64,000 nt of DNA from Closterium sp. Naga37s-1 (Eukaryota; Streptophyta; Zygnematophyceae; Desmidiales; Closteriaceae): positions 496,001 to 560,000 of the forward strand of contig CANJKZ010000517.1 of NCBI GenBank assembly GCA_947471745.1, read 5' to 3'. The translations under genes and the position numbers were made by a program. Shown here in pieces: positions 1-11,760 of this stretch (position 1 is its first letter; each line of letters starts with the position of its first letter). The notes under the pieces were generated by a model that searched no databases, was not told where the DNA came from, and was given only the letters and a program-made list of their open reading frames with translations.

Positions 1-3000
1 GCCCGCGTCCGTGGCCTGGGTCACGAGCGTTACTTCCTGTTGGTGGTTGACGACTACTCGCGTTACACCACGGTTTTCCCCTTGCGCAGCAAGGGTGACG
101 TCACTGAGGTGTTGATCGACTGGATCCGCGCAGCTCAACTCCAGCTCCGAGAGAGTTTCGGCTCGGACTTTCCTGTTCTGCGTCTGCACTCTGACAAAGG
201 CGGATAGTTTTCCTCTGGCCTTCTGGGAGCCTTCTGTCGTGCACAGGGCATCCGCCAGACGTTCATGCTTCCGGCCTCCCCACAGCAAAATGGGATTGCT
301 GAGCGCCGCATTGGCATGGTCATGGACGTCGCTCGTACATCCATGATTCATGCAGCTGCTCCCCGTTTTCTGTGGCCGTTCGCGGTTCAGTACGCGGCGC
401 ATCAGATCAACCTTCAGCCCCGAGTCTCTTTGCCGGAGACCTCCCCTACTCTCCGGTGGACGGGGAAGGTTGGCGATGCGTCTGCGTTTCGTGTCTGGGG
501 ATCTCGGGCTTTTGTCCGCGACTTGTCTGCGGACAAGCTGTCCCCCCGCGCTGTTCCCTGCGTTTTCCTTGGCTTCCCCCCTGACGCGCCTGGTTGGCAG
601 TTTTACCACCCCACCTCGCGCCGTGTTCTGTCCTCCCAGGACGTCACCTTTGACGAGTCGGTTCCTTACTACCGTCTCTTCCCCTACCGCACTGCGCCCC
701 TCCCCCCGCCGCCGCTCTTCCTCGCGCCAGGTCCCCCCCCGGTAGACCCCCTTCCCCCTCAGGGTCCTGCCCCCTCAGGTGTGTCTCAGGTCGACGCAGT
801 CGAGCCTGTCGAGGTAGCTGTTGACTCAGGTGCTGCTAGGGGTGCTGAGCCTGCGGGTGCGGAGTCTGGGGGTGCTGAGTCTGGGGGTGCTGAGCCTGGG
901 GGTGCGGAGCCTGAGGGTGCTGGGCCTGCTCGTGTGGAGTCTGGCGGTACTGGGTCTGGAGGTCCCTCGGGTGCTTCGTCCCGGCGGGAGCTGCCCTCTC
1001 CACAGGAGCTGCACGGGTGGTTTGCTCGGCGCTGGAGCCGTGCTGCTGGAGCTAGAGGTTCTGCTGCTACTGAGGGTGTTGGTGCCATGGGTCCCGGAGG
1101 TGCTCGTACAGGAGGTGCTGGAGCTGCTGGGCCTGGGGGTGCTCCTTGTGCTGGAGCTGCTGGCGGTGCTGGGACTACTGGAGTCGGTGCTGCTGGAGGT
1201 GCTGGAGCTGTGGCTGTTGAGTCTTCCGGTGGTCCGGCTGGAGCTGGAGCTGCTGGGGGTGTTGGCGCTGGAGGTGCTGCTGGCGCTGGTGCTTCTGAGG
1301 GTGCTGGAGTTGGCGGTGCTGCCGCTGGGGGTGCTACTGGTGCTGGTGCTGCCACTGGGGGTGCTAGTGCTGTCCCTGCTGGCTCTGGAGGCACTGCGCG
1401 ACCGCGGCCGTACTTCGTTCCACTCCTTCAGCAGGTTCTTTGTCTCCCGCCTTCTACTGGTCTAGCTCCTTCCTCGAGTGTCCGCCGCCTGTCCAGTCTG
1501 AGTCACAGTTCCAGCCCGCCTCCCCGCTGCCTGCTCCTTCTCCCTACACTGGTCCTACTGGAGGTCTTGCTGAGCGTCGTGAGCGTGCGTCTCGTCCTGC
1601 GTCGCCTGTTCGTGCTGCTCGCACTAGTCGTCGTGTTCCGCGTCCGCGTCCTCCTGCGGTCCCAGGCACACACCAGATGGCGCTGCGTCCTTCCACTGCT
1701 CCACTGCGTGTCCCTTTGCCGTCCCCTCCAGAGTCCTCTCTTCCTGCTCTTGCTGACCCGGAGTCTGACTCCCTTCGTGCTGCCAGTCCTACTGTCACGC
1801 GTCTTCTGGCTACTGCTGTCACTGACCCTTCCTTTGAGTCCACTGCTGCGTCTGCCTTAGTTGCTGAGCTTGTCGACTTTGCTGCTCGCTGTCGTCTAGA
1901 CTACGCTGCTAGTCTTGTTGCTGAGTCTGAGTCTGTCTGTCCTCCGTCCGTCGGGGGTGAGTGTGCTCTTAGCACGGACGTCCTTGAGGACAGGCAGGAG
2001 GAGTTCCAGTGTTTTGCTGCTGCTTTGCCTCATCTCGTGTCCATGCTGATTGCACCTGAGGGAGACCCGGATGCACTAGACATCCCGACGCCTCGATCGT
2101 ACGCTGAGGCGATCGAGGGTCCCTACTCCTCACAGTGGCAGTCAGCCATGGACGCAGAGATGGCTTCCTAGAAGTCCACAGGCACCTACGTCGACGAGGT
2201 TCCCCCACCTGGGGCGAACATCGTCAGTGGCATGTGGATTTTCAGGGTGAAGCGGCCGCCGGGTTCTCCGCCTGTCTTCAAGGCACGTTACGTGGCTCGA
2301 GGCTTCAGTCAGCGGCAGGGAGTTGACTACTTTTAGACCTTCTCTCCCACCCCGAAGATGACCACTCTTCGGGTGCTGCTGCACATAGCCGCTCAGCGCG
2401 ACTACGAGCTTCACTCTCTTGACTTCAGCACAACTTTCTTGCAGGGCAGCCTGCACGAGGAGATCTGGCTGCGCCGCCCACCTGGCTTCACTGGGTCGTT
2501 TCCTCCTGGTACCCAGTGGAGCCTCCGGCGGCCAGTCTACGGTCTCCGCCAGGCGCCCCGTGAGTGGCACGACACACTGAGGACTACACTTGCGGCTCTT
2601 GGGTTTGCTCCTTCTACTGCCGACCCGTCGCTGTTTCTACGCACCGACACCTCTTTGCCGCCGTTCTACATCCTCGTGTACGTCGACGACTTGGTCTTTG
2701 CCACTGCTGACACTGCTGGACTCGCCCACGTGAAGTCCGAGCTGCAGAAGAGACACACGTGCACAGACCTGGGTGAACTGCGCAGCTACCTTGGCTTGCA
2801 GATCACCCGGGACAGAGCACAGCGCACCATTACCCTGACTCAGTCACACATGGTGCAGCAGGTCCTTCAGCGCTTCGACTTCACGTACTCCTCGCCTCAG
2901 GCCACTCCTCTGTCTACTCGCCACTCGCTCTCAGCTCTGCCTTCGGATGAGTCCGTAGAGCCGAGTGGCCCGTACCCAGAGCTTGTTGGCTGCCTCATGT

Positions 3001-3989
3001 ACCTGATGACCTGCACTCGACCTGACCTTGCATACCCTCTTAGCATCTTGGCACGCTATGTTGCTCCTGGGAGACACCAACCAGAGCACATGGCTGCAGC
3101 GAAGAGGGTGTTGCGCTACTTGTGCAGTACGTCGGGCATGGGGCTAGTGCTTGGAGGGCAGCGTTCAGTGGTCCTCACAAGTCACGCAGACGCTTCTTGG
3201 GCTGACGACCAGGCTACGCAGCGGTCGTCACAGGGTTACACCTTCAGCCTTGGTTCCGGCTCTGTTTCGTGGCGGTCTACCCGCTCGTCTTCTGTTCTCG
3301 GCTCCAGCTGTGAGGCTGAGATCTACGCAGGGGCCATGGCTGCACAGGAGCTATGCTGGCTCACCTACCTGCTGACTGACCTAGGAGAGCCGCCTCGTTC
3401 TCCTCCAGTTCTGTACGTAGACAACAAGGCCATGCTGGCCTTGTGTCGGGAGCACAGACTGGAGCACAGAACGAAGCACATTGCTCTTCGCTACTTCCTT
3501 GCTCGTGAGCTGCAGCAGCGTGGTCAGCTGCGCCTTGCTTACGTGGCCTCTCAGGCCAACACTGCTGATATCTTTACCAAGGCACTTCCGCCTTGTGATC
3601 ATCAGCGCTTTTGTACGATGCTAGGTCTTGTGCCTACTTGGCCTCACTTGCTCACTGCTTGACCTTGCTTGTACTGTGATCCATCTATACCTGCACTTGC
3701 TTGTTTACCTTTATATATATAATCTTGCATGTGAACTGGCCTTGTGGCCTTGAACTTGTGCTCGTAATGTGTGGTGACGTTCTGATCCACCCTGAGCTTA
3801 CTATGCTTTGCTAGACTGGTCTTGTGACCTCTTGTTCTCCCCCACTTTGCCTATGGGGGTGTGTCAAACTTATATGCTATAGTCTGTGTAGGCTGTAGTG
3901 GGGTTGACAATATAGGGTACAACACTTTTAGGTTTTCCTACTTGTACCCACCTGTTTCCTAGTGCATTCATTCCCTCGTAATCTTCACA
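1..3989 (+). mobile_element. Ty1/Copia LTR retrotransposon E1, 5' part outside the window, broken
   Basis: Parts recognised in order are the integrase core from the first bases, a Gly/Ala/Glu-rich low-complexity linker (about 0.83-1.39 kb), reverse transcriptase with YVDD (about 2.2-2.9 kb), RNase H (to about 3.66 kb), a purine tract (CTATGGGGGTG) and a 3' LTR at 3862-3989. The order integrase before reverse transcriptase is the Copia order. The LTR begins TGTCAAACTTATATG and ends CTTCACA, and it closely resembles the LTRs of E3, so the two belong to one family. The copy is broken in a handful of places and is a fossil, though long stretches still read well, so it is not very old. Confidence 0.93.
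3862..3989 (+). repeat. 3' LTR of Copia element E1
   Basis: A 128-bp terminal repeat starts TGTCAAAC directly after the purine tract and ends TTCACA. It aligns along its length with the 128-130-bp LTRs of E3. The matching 5' LTR is outside the window. Confidence 0.8.
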
Positions 3990-4014
3990 TTTTCAAGCCT
4001 GTATAGGATAAAAC

Positions 4015-4442
4015 AAATGCTTCTTCTATTCGGGCGATGACAGTAGTAGGAACCTTGTGCATAGTGAATGAAGATGACAAAATTGATTAAAAGAAAAGTT
4101 TACACACAATAGATAGATCTAGCTAGCCATGTACTCTAAGAGGTACATTCCCTTATTATAACTGTAATACAGGCATTGCTACATTAACCCTGTCTCTCGC
4201 TCTTCGCCTGTTATTGATTAGCCTTGTGTAACTGCACAGACAGTTACACCTGTTGCCATTCTTTGCTGGTAACCGTTTGGTCCAGGATGGTCAACAGTTG
4301 CGACAGTTGACCCCGCGACTGTTGACCTACCTGCCCTATATGGGCTAACGCGATTTTGCTGCTGGTGTTGCTTCGGTAGTAGTTGGTGCGGTATTGCTAC
4401 ATCTTCAGAAATGCTTAGGTAATTCCCCTACACACTCCAACA
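4015..4442 (-). repeat. 3' LTR of E2 (left end approximate)
   Basis: On the minus strand the repeat starts TGTTGGAGTG after a purine-rich tract. It shares the word CATTCCCTTATTA and its surroundings with the element's other end near 9771-9800 and with the LTR-like insert at about 55.14 kb. Confidence 0.55.
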
Positions 4443-7400
4443 CTCCCCTTCATTCCTAAAGGAGTGCCACGTGGCTTCTCTTGACTACTCCGCACAGGTT
4501 TGCGCAATGCTGAAACTTCTGACGTGGCAGCTTCATTAAAACGTCAGCAACCATCTCGCCAGGTAGGCAGTAGGTGAGCTGAACTTTCCCCTTATCATTT
4601 TTGTCCTTGACGAAGAATTATCGCACGGCGATGTGTTTTGTGAGGTTGACGAAGCCAGGTTTGTTCGCGATGTGATCGCGCTCTGGTTGTCGCACAGTAA
4701 CTTGAATGACGTATTCATCCCCTTTTTCGTTTCTTGCAGAAATTCTGTGAGATAGACGCCTTTGCGAACTGCTGCACTTGCCGCGATGAACTCGGCTTCG
4801 GCTGATGAGAGGGTGATGAGTTCCTGCTTCTGGAAATTCCAAGAGATGGTTCCTGCAGGTTCCAATTTGAAGATAAATCCTGTGCGGGACCTCCTGTTAT
4901 CAGCATCCCCTGCGTGGTCGGCGTCCACGTAGCCAGTTGGAGATTAGCAATTAGATTCGCCTTGTAGGTCAGGCCAACGTTAGCAGTAGAGATTAAATAT
5001 TGTAGGGCGCGTCGCGGGTCCGCCATGCTCTCCCCTTCAGGTCGGCGCATGTACTCGGCGAGCTGGCTAGCGGCGTACGATAAGTCTGGTTGGCATGTGA
5101 TGGTGGCAAAGAGCAGGCATCCGAGTTGTTGCTGGTAGAGGCGGTGATTGGCAACAGACAGTGGAGTGGTGTCAGGTTCATGATTAGGAGGAGGAACGCC
5201 AAAGGGAGTGGTAAGTTTGATTGGAGCGATGCCAAACTTCTTGGCAAGTGTCTCGGCGTATTTCGCGGTGGACAGATGAATTGTGTCGGCAGTCTGTGTT
5301 ACATCGATGTCAAGAAATTGATTGACGTTGTGATTCACGGTCACTTCCAACTTCTCCTTGATCTTGCGTTCGAACCGATCAAGAAGTTCCTCACTGACCC
5401 CGGCGTCGAGCAGGTTGTCTATGTAGGCGGCGAGCAGAATGAAATTGTCGCGAGACTCAAGCCGATACATCCCTTGGTCGTGGGGCAGCTGCTGAAACCC
5501 AGCTCGATGAGCATGCCATGGAGGTACTCCTGCCACAGGCGTGGGGCCTGCTTAATCCCATAGAGGGATTTTTGTAGGAGGCAGAATGCGTCGCTGTCTT
5601 CTTCGAAGGCGTGCGGTTGTTCGACGTAGATGATAGCATTGACATCGAGTACATGAACACGTTGGATACGTCAATTTGGCAGAGCGGGTGCTGCTTCACG
5701 GCTGCGACGCAGATGAGGATTCGCATGGATGTGTGTCGTCCGACATGTGCAAATGTCTTGTTATAGGCGACAAATTGAGTTTGTTTAAATCCGTGGACTA
5801 CCCAGCATGCCTTGTATTTGTCGATGGCGTCGTCCACGAGGGGTTGGATTATACATACCCATTTTCTGCTTAAAACTTCCTCCCCTTTGCATGTCGACGG
5901 GGTACCAGCTTCAAGGTTCTACGCCTTTGGAGTGCTTCGTCTTCGGCAGCCATGGGTGCTCTCCACTTCTCAACATCGGGTCCCTGCAGAGCCTGGCGAA
6001 CAGTGGTGGGCTCAACCAGTTGCTGGTTACCATGGATGGCGATGGCGAGGCCAAGAATGCATCAGTTACTTTGACTACGTCATCATCATTGCCTGGGATG
6101 TCTCGAATGGTGTCGCGAGAAGAGTTGCGGTCGGAATCTTCTTCCGTGGGTGAGTGCATTTCTGTACTTGCATAAACGTGTTGCGCTTGTACTGCTTCCC
6201 GCTAGTGCCGAACTGCTCTGTAAAGGGTACGAATGGTGCTTGTTCTGGAGATGCTTCATCTAGCTGCTCTCCTGCCGTGTCGACCTCGTCCTGATCACTT
6301 GCATTGCGGTGCTGGCGGTACCTTGGTGGCGTCAGTCTTTCGTAGAAGATGCAGTCACGTGAACGCGTGACTTGGTGGGTGGCGAAGTCGAGGATGGTCC
6401 AAGCGTGGTACTCCGGTTCGATTTTGAGGTAAATGCCCCAGCGCGCACGGTCTTCAAATTTCCTGGTTCGTGCAGTGTAGGGACGGTACTATACCATGCA
6501 TCTGAAGACCCGGAGCATGTGCGTATCCAGATTTTTGCCGGTTCACTGCTTGAAAATGATGTGTTGTTGGGCAATGCCTTTGAAGAAAGCATGTTGTGCA
6601 AACGCACAGCATGTGCCATTGCATTTGGCCACTAAATGGTCAGCACGACTGCTTCATGAGGGCTCACATTTTGTCACGAGTCTTCGGTTGGTTCTTTCGG
6701 CCAATCCCTGCTTCTTGTGAGCGTAGGGAAGAGAGATCATCCACAGAATCCCTTCTTCCGCACAGAGGATTTTGAACTCCTCTGTCTGCTACTCCAGGGC
6801 CCCATCCGTTTGAAATGCCTTCAGCTTCTCCCCTTCGCTTTGTTTCTCTGACATCCTTAACCACATATAGAAGCAGTCGTATCCGACGTGGCGATTAGAG
6901 ATATTCGTAGCTCAGACGAAGCGCGTTCCGGCATCGATGAAGGTGATTGTGTCTGCTCCTTTTTTAGTCCTTTTGCCGTAAGTACTAGAAAGTCGCTGTA
7001 GACTTTGTGGAGTGGTTTGTAGCGCTCGGCTCCAGGGGTTTTCTCGGCGAAAGGAGAGTGACGTAGCGGCTTCTGGTCAGACTGTGCAGTTAAGTAAGTC
7101 TTTCCTTGGTTTGAGAAGCCTTTCGTCGAGTAACAGCAATGCTTCTTCGGCACACTTTAGCGTTGATGCAGTTGTTGAGGACTTCTATTGAGGGATGTCC
7201 AAGTCTCTTGTGCCAGATGTCGGCGTCAGCGCGGTATCCTCATGTGCGGGCATACAGCTGTTTCTCTCGTGTTGATATCTATTCTGCAGTTTCCTTCTCC
7301 ACTCTGTCTACAGGTTCTTCCGGCACGAAGACTTGGACTGCTTCTGTGCGGACGGCTTCGGTTCTCATCCCGTGGTATTCTCCGCTGGAGTCGCCAATGG

Positions 7401-9656
7401 TTGAGGTGTCAATCATCACAGGAAGTTGTAGTGGTCTTTCCGGGGACTTCGTTCTCGGTTGCCAATCTTCGGGCTGGATGAATTCACATTCTTCAAAGTC
7501 GGTGTTGCCAATTGCTACTCTCCTTGTCTCGAGACGAAATTAACTGCTTTCGTCCATCGTGATCGGGACAAGGTGAGGTCCGAATTCAGTCAATGACTCT
7601 TCTTCCTTAGGTGGGTGTGCAGCACCTAGGGCCTCCTATCGGGATGTTTCCATTTCGAGCGGTGGATGTGTTCGAAGCAGAGTGGGACAAGGTCGATGAG
7701 CTCGTCCGTGTCACTAATGCAGTCGGGAATATCAAAGTCGAGGATGCACACGACGTTGCTAGAGTGCGCTTGTCCGATCTGCTTGCACGGTTTGTTCGGC
7801 GCCCTGTAGTATAGTAGGACATCGTGGATCTTGGGGTGGTGCTGAGGTTGACCCCGCGATCCATGAGTTGCGCCGTCGAGAGGAGGTTGAAGAGAAGGTT
7901 CTGCATGATCAGCACATCGTTCAGTGTGATGTGCATCCTGCTCCCATGCACCTTGAGGACCACAATGCCTTGCGCGCTTGCGCACAGGCAATTGTTGTTC
8001 GCCACGGTAATGTATGTGACAGTGGGGGTGGCGACGACGTTCGATATAAATTGCTCGGAGCCCGCCATATGCCGCCCACAGTAGCTATCCAGGTACCACG
8101 TGTTGTAATGCCTGTTGTTGGCACGCGCGAGCAGCGCTAATCGCGGCGTGATGATGTGCGGGGTATCAAACTTCAGGAATCGCTCGCACGAAATCCAGTC
8201 GATGGGTGTCGCCCGTGAGACAGGTGCGTGTGGAGGGCTTTCAAGTAGCCGTGAGATCGTTGTTGTCATTGAATTCACGTTCGTGAACGCCCCGATTGGA
8301 TGGCGCGCTGGCTCGGGAGGCGGTGTGCGTACGCGGCGACGACGAGTTCCACGCGTGTGAGTCATTGTCATGTTGCTAATGACATTGTGCACGGACCCAG
8401 GTTGCAACGATTGCTATTGCTGGTGCTGAACCGTTGGGTTCAGGTTGCGCGATGGGGGCTTATGGCCCTGGGCTTGGTGTGAGTCGTTCAGCGCGTCTTG
8501 TCGGCCGATCCAAGTGCTCGGACTTGACTGGCGGGGGTGAGAGCGGAATTCGCATCGCTCTGCCGAGTGCTCGAAGTTTCTGCAAAATCTGTAGTAGAGG
8601 CGCCGCGGTCGCTGCTCTTCTGCGTTGTCGGCGTAAAAGGCGAGACATTCTCGATCTTGTTGTGACGCTGGTCGATGCTGATCCATGTCTCAATGCTCGA
8701 ATAGGAGGGCGGCGCATTGGGTGGCTTTTGAGATAGCCCCCTGTTGCCAGAGTAGCGCCTTGCAGGGTCGCCATTCTGGGCCGAGTCCTGCGAGCACGAT
8801 GTCCACAAATATTTCCTCCGAAATCAAGCTCCCAATTTTCGCGATTTGATCGCGTAAGCTCTGGAAACGATTGATATCGCTATTGACCTTCTCCTTTGGT
8901 GCCATTTTTGTCTCTAGTAACTGCTGGAGCAGGCGACTTCATGAAACGGAGTCCTTCGGTTGGTACACACCATTGAGGTGTCGCTAGGCTTCAAGTGTTG
9001 GGGCGGACATCGTCTTGTAGGAACGAATTCCAAGTTGCTCCGCTGTCGACATGTTGCGGAGAAGCACGCCGTACGCCATGAGCCATTCATTGCAATACTG
9101 CACCTTGCGTCATCACAGTCGGTCGTGGGTCCCGCGTAGCTCACGTCAAAACAACGAAAAATCTGCGTGTTCTGCAGCAGTAGCTCCAGCTCGAAGCTCC
9201 ACGTACAGAAATTTCCGCCATCAAAACAAACATTTGTCTTTATTTTTCATATGCTCAAAAACCTTGATTGAGCTGAGAGAATTGCTTCTTCCTGGGACAA
9301 GGAGTTTTGGGTGTTGAGACAATTGTGTTGAGGGAGAAGGTGTGCGAGGCGATATCGTGGCCATTCGTGGCCGGTTGAGAGGGTTGGGAAGATGTTTCCA
9401 CGTCTCCATTCCGCAATGTTTGGAGCCCTTGCTCCAGGGCCGAAAGTCGCTGGAGCAGTTGTTTGAGTGCGACGGTGCTGATCGTCGTCGTCTCCTCATT
9501 TGTCATAGTTGGGTTGACTTGCGTTCAACGGTCAGATTTGTCTGGCTGCTGGATCCTCCGACCATCTTTGCGCAAGAGCGCGTGCCGAACGCCACTTTAG
9601 TTCGCCGAAAATTTCGGGGTGGCGATGCAAAGGATTCCTGAGTCGCTCTCATACCA

Positions 9657-10030
9657 TGTTGCGATCAGAAGGTTGATCGTTCCTAGGATCACCTCAGGAA
9701 GATTCGCAGAGATTGAGTGTTGTAGCGGAAGATATTGACCTCAGGTCAGAACGACTTAACTGGCCTTTTACTTGAAGGGGTACATTTCCTTATTACAGCC
9801 AACTCCAACCGTGCGACTCCAGACGGTTACAAACTGTTCGCGGCAGAATCCTCGCCACTGCAGCTGCCCGATGTTGTCGGCCTTGATGGTTCAGATGCTT
9901 CATAACCGTATGCGACCATTCGCGTCAATCCGCCTCTTCGCCTTCGTACTCTTTACAGCGTGCTTCACATGCTACTGTCAAGAGTGTACATTCCTTTTTC
10001 ACCATTTATTATCCGTATCACTGCTTTCTT
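9657..10030 (-). repeat. 5' LTR of E2 (outer end approximate)
   Basis: On the minus strand the repeat ends in ...CGCAACA, immediately followed by TGGTATGAGAGC, which matches the initiator-Met-tRNA primer site of plant Copia elements at 10 of 12 bases. The outer boundary could not be fixed. Confidence 0.6.
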
Positions 10031-10306
10031 ATGGTCAACTGCATTGCTCTAGGCAAAGGGGATTTTAACGGAACAGTCACCTGGCAGATAGGCCAATCAC
10101 ATATGCTTTGAAAAACCCGCCAACTGTAACGAGTTACCGGTACTGGTCTAGCTGGGGTAACATCCCTGCAGCTTATTAATAAGGGCATGGCAGGTACTAG
10201 GGTCTCACTTTTGATGACCGAAACATTTGAGATGCTGCACCAGGAGTAACAATCTAAGCCAACACACAAACCGAGCTTCTTGGGGGTATCACTGTATCAA
10301 GCCTAC

Positions 10307-11580
10307 TGTGAGAACTAGGTAAAACGAAAATGTCGAGATTGGGAAGGAAGGGGAGTACAAGAAGCAAACCTAAAAGGGTTGTACCCCCTATAGCTAGCAT
10401 CACTATGGCCTATCTGAATAACATACACATACACATACACATATGTTTGACACACCCCCATAGGTTAAGTGAGGGATAGCAAGACCAACAAAGGGTGACC
10501 AGTTAAGAGAAGAAGCAAAGCAAAGCAAAACTCAGGGTGGATCTCAAGATCACCACACATTCAGAGCACAAGCAAGCGGCCACAAGGCCAGTTCACAGGC
10601 AGTTTGATAATAACACAAGAAGTACAATGATTACAACCTACCAACCTGAAGCATGCAGGTTTATATATCAAAGTACAAAGCAAGATCAAGAGACAAGCAG
10701 GTGAGGCAGAGTGGGCACAAACCCAAGAGCAGTGCACAAACGCTGAGGATCACGAGACCCAAGGGCCTTCGTGAAGACATCAGCAGTGTTGGCCTGTGTG
10801 GCCACGTAAGCAAGACGAAGCTGTCCACGCTGCTGCAGCTCTCAAGCAAGGAAGTAACGGTGAGCAATGTGCTTCGTTCTATGCTCCGGTCTTTGGTCCT
10901 GACACAAGGCAATCATGGCCTTGTTGTCGACGTACGGAACTGGAGGAGAACGAGGCCGTTCACCAAAGTTGGTTAGCAGGTAGGTCAGCCAGCGGAGCTC
11001 CTGTGCAGCCATAGCCCCAGCGTAGATCTCGGCCTCGCAGCTGGAACTAAGTACAGAAGAAGAGCGAGTGGACCTCCATGAGACAGAACCAGTGCCGAGG
11101 CTGAAATTGTACTCCAGTGTCGACCAGTGAGTCGTCTGGTCGTCAGCCCCAAAAGCGTATGTGTAACGGGCGAGAACAACTGAACCCCGTCCTTCAAGCA
11201 CGAGCCCCATGCCCGATGTACTGCACAAATAACGCAATACCCTCTTCGCAACTTCCCAGTGCACCTTTCGGTGTCTACCGGGAGCCACGTAGCGATCCAA
11301 GAGGCTGAGAGGGTACGCGAGGTGAGGTCGTGTGCACGTCATCAGATACATGAGGCAACCCACAAGCTATGGGCACGGACCACTCGGCTCTACAGACTCC
11401 TCCGAAGGTGGAGCTGAGAGCGAGTGGCCGGTAGACAGAGGAGTGGGCTGTGGTGAGGACCACGACAAGTCGAAGCGCTGAAGGACCTGCTGCACCACGT
11501 GTGACTGAGTGAGGGTGACGGGGCGGTGTGCTCTGTCCCGGGTGATGTGCAAGCCAAGATAGCTCCGCAGCTCATCCAGC
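10307..11580 (-). mobile_element. Copia 3' fragment of the E1/E3 family (part of RT, RNase H, 3' LTR)
   Basis: The minus strand carries the end of a reverse transcriptase, an RNase H region (about 11.36-10.75 kb) similar to that of E1 and E3, a 3' purine tract, and an LTR at about 10307-10452 ending on the plus strand in TTTGACA. Only this 3' portion is present. It lies about 180 bp downstream of the stop codon of receptor gene A, on the same strand, so it may overlap that gene's 3' untranslated region or lie just past it. Broken fossil. Confidence 0.85.
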
Positions 11581-11760
11581 TCACAGAATGCAGCCTAAAT
11601 TCTTAGCCATTGAAACTCCATAATCCAACAAAGTCCTACAAATATCGCACTCAAGTGGTACCGGCCTGATGTGTCGCTTCCACAATTTCAGACCATGCAC
11701 TTGCTAGTACCACTGTCGCCAATGTTCTCACATACATGGGCATACTCATGCACCTAGCTC

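Larger units (their letters stand above)
4000..10030 (-). mobile_element. Old Ty1/Copia element E2, heavily broken
   Basis: Reading from high to low coordinates, the parts are a 5' LTR-like end (from about 10.03 kb down to 9657), a primer site just inside it (TGGTATGAGAGC, about 9645-9656), gag (about 9.5-8.4 kb), protease and integrase (about 8.4-6.2 kb), reverse transcriptase (about 5.9-5.2 kb), RNase H with the SSAEAEF motif (about 5.1-4.5 kb), a purine tract and a 3' LTR ending near 4442. It is a different family from E1, E3 and E4. The two ends are strongly diverged and there are more than ten breaks, so it is one of the oldest elements here. Outer limits are approximate. Confidence 0.82.

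Noticed and set aside
786-1394. Long Pro/Ala-rich minus-strand frame opposite the E1 linker (similar ones at 51588-52208 and 38541-38759)
   Set aside because: These frames are open only because the GC-rich triplet repeat has no stops in any frame; there is no start context or domain.
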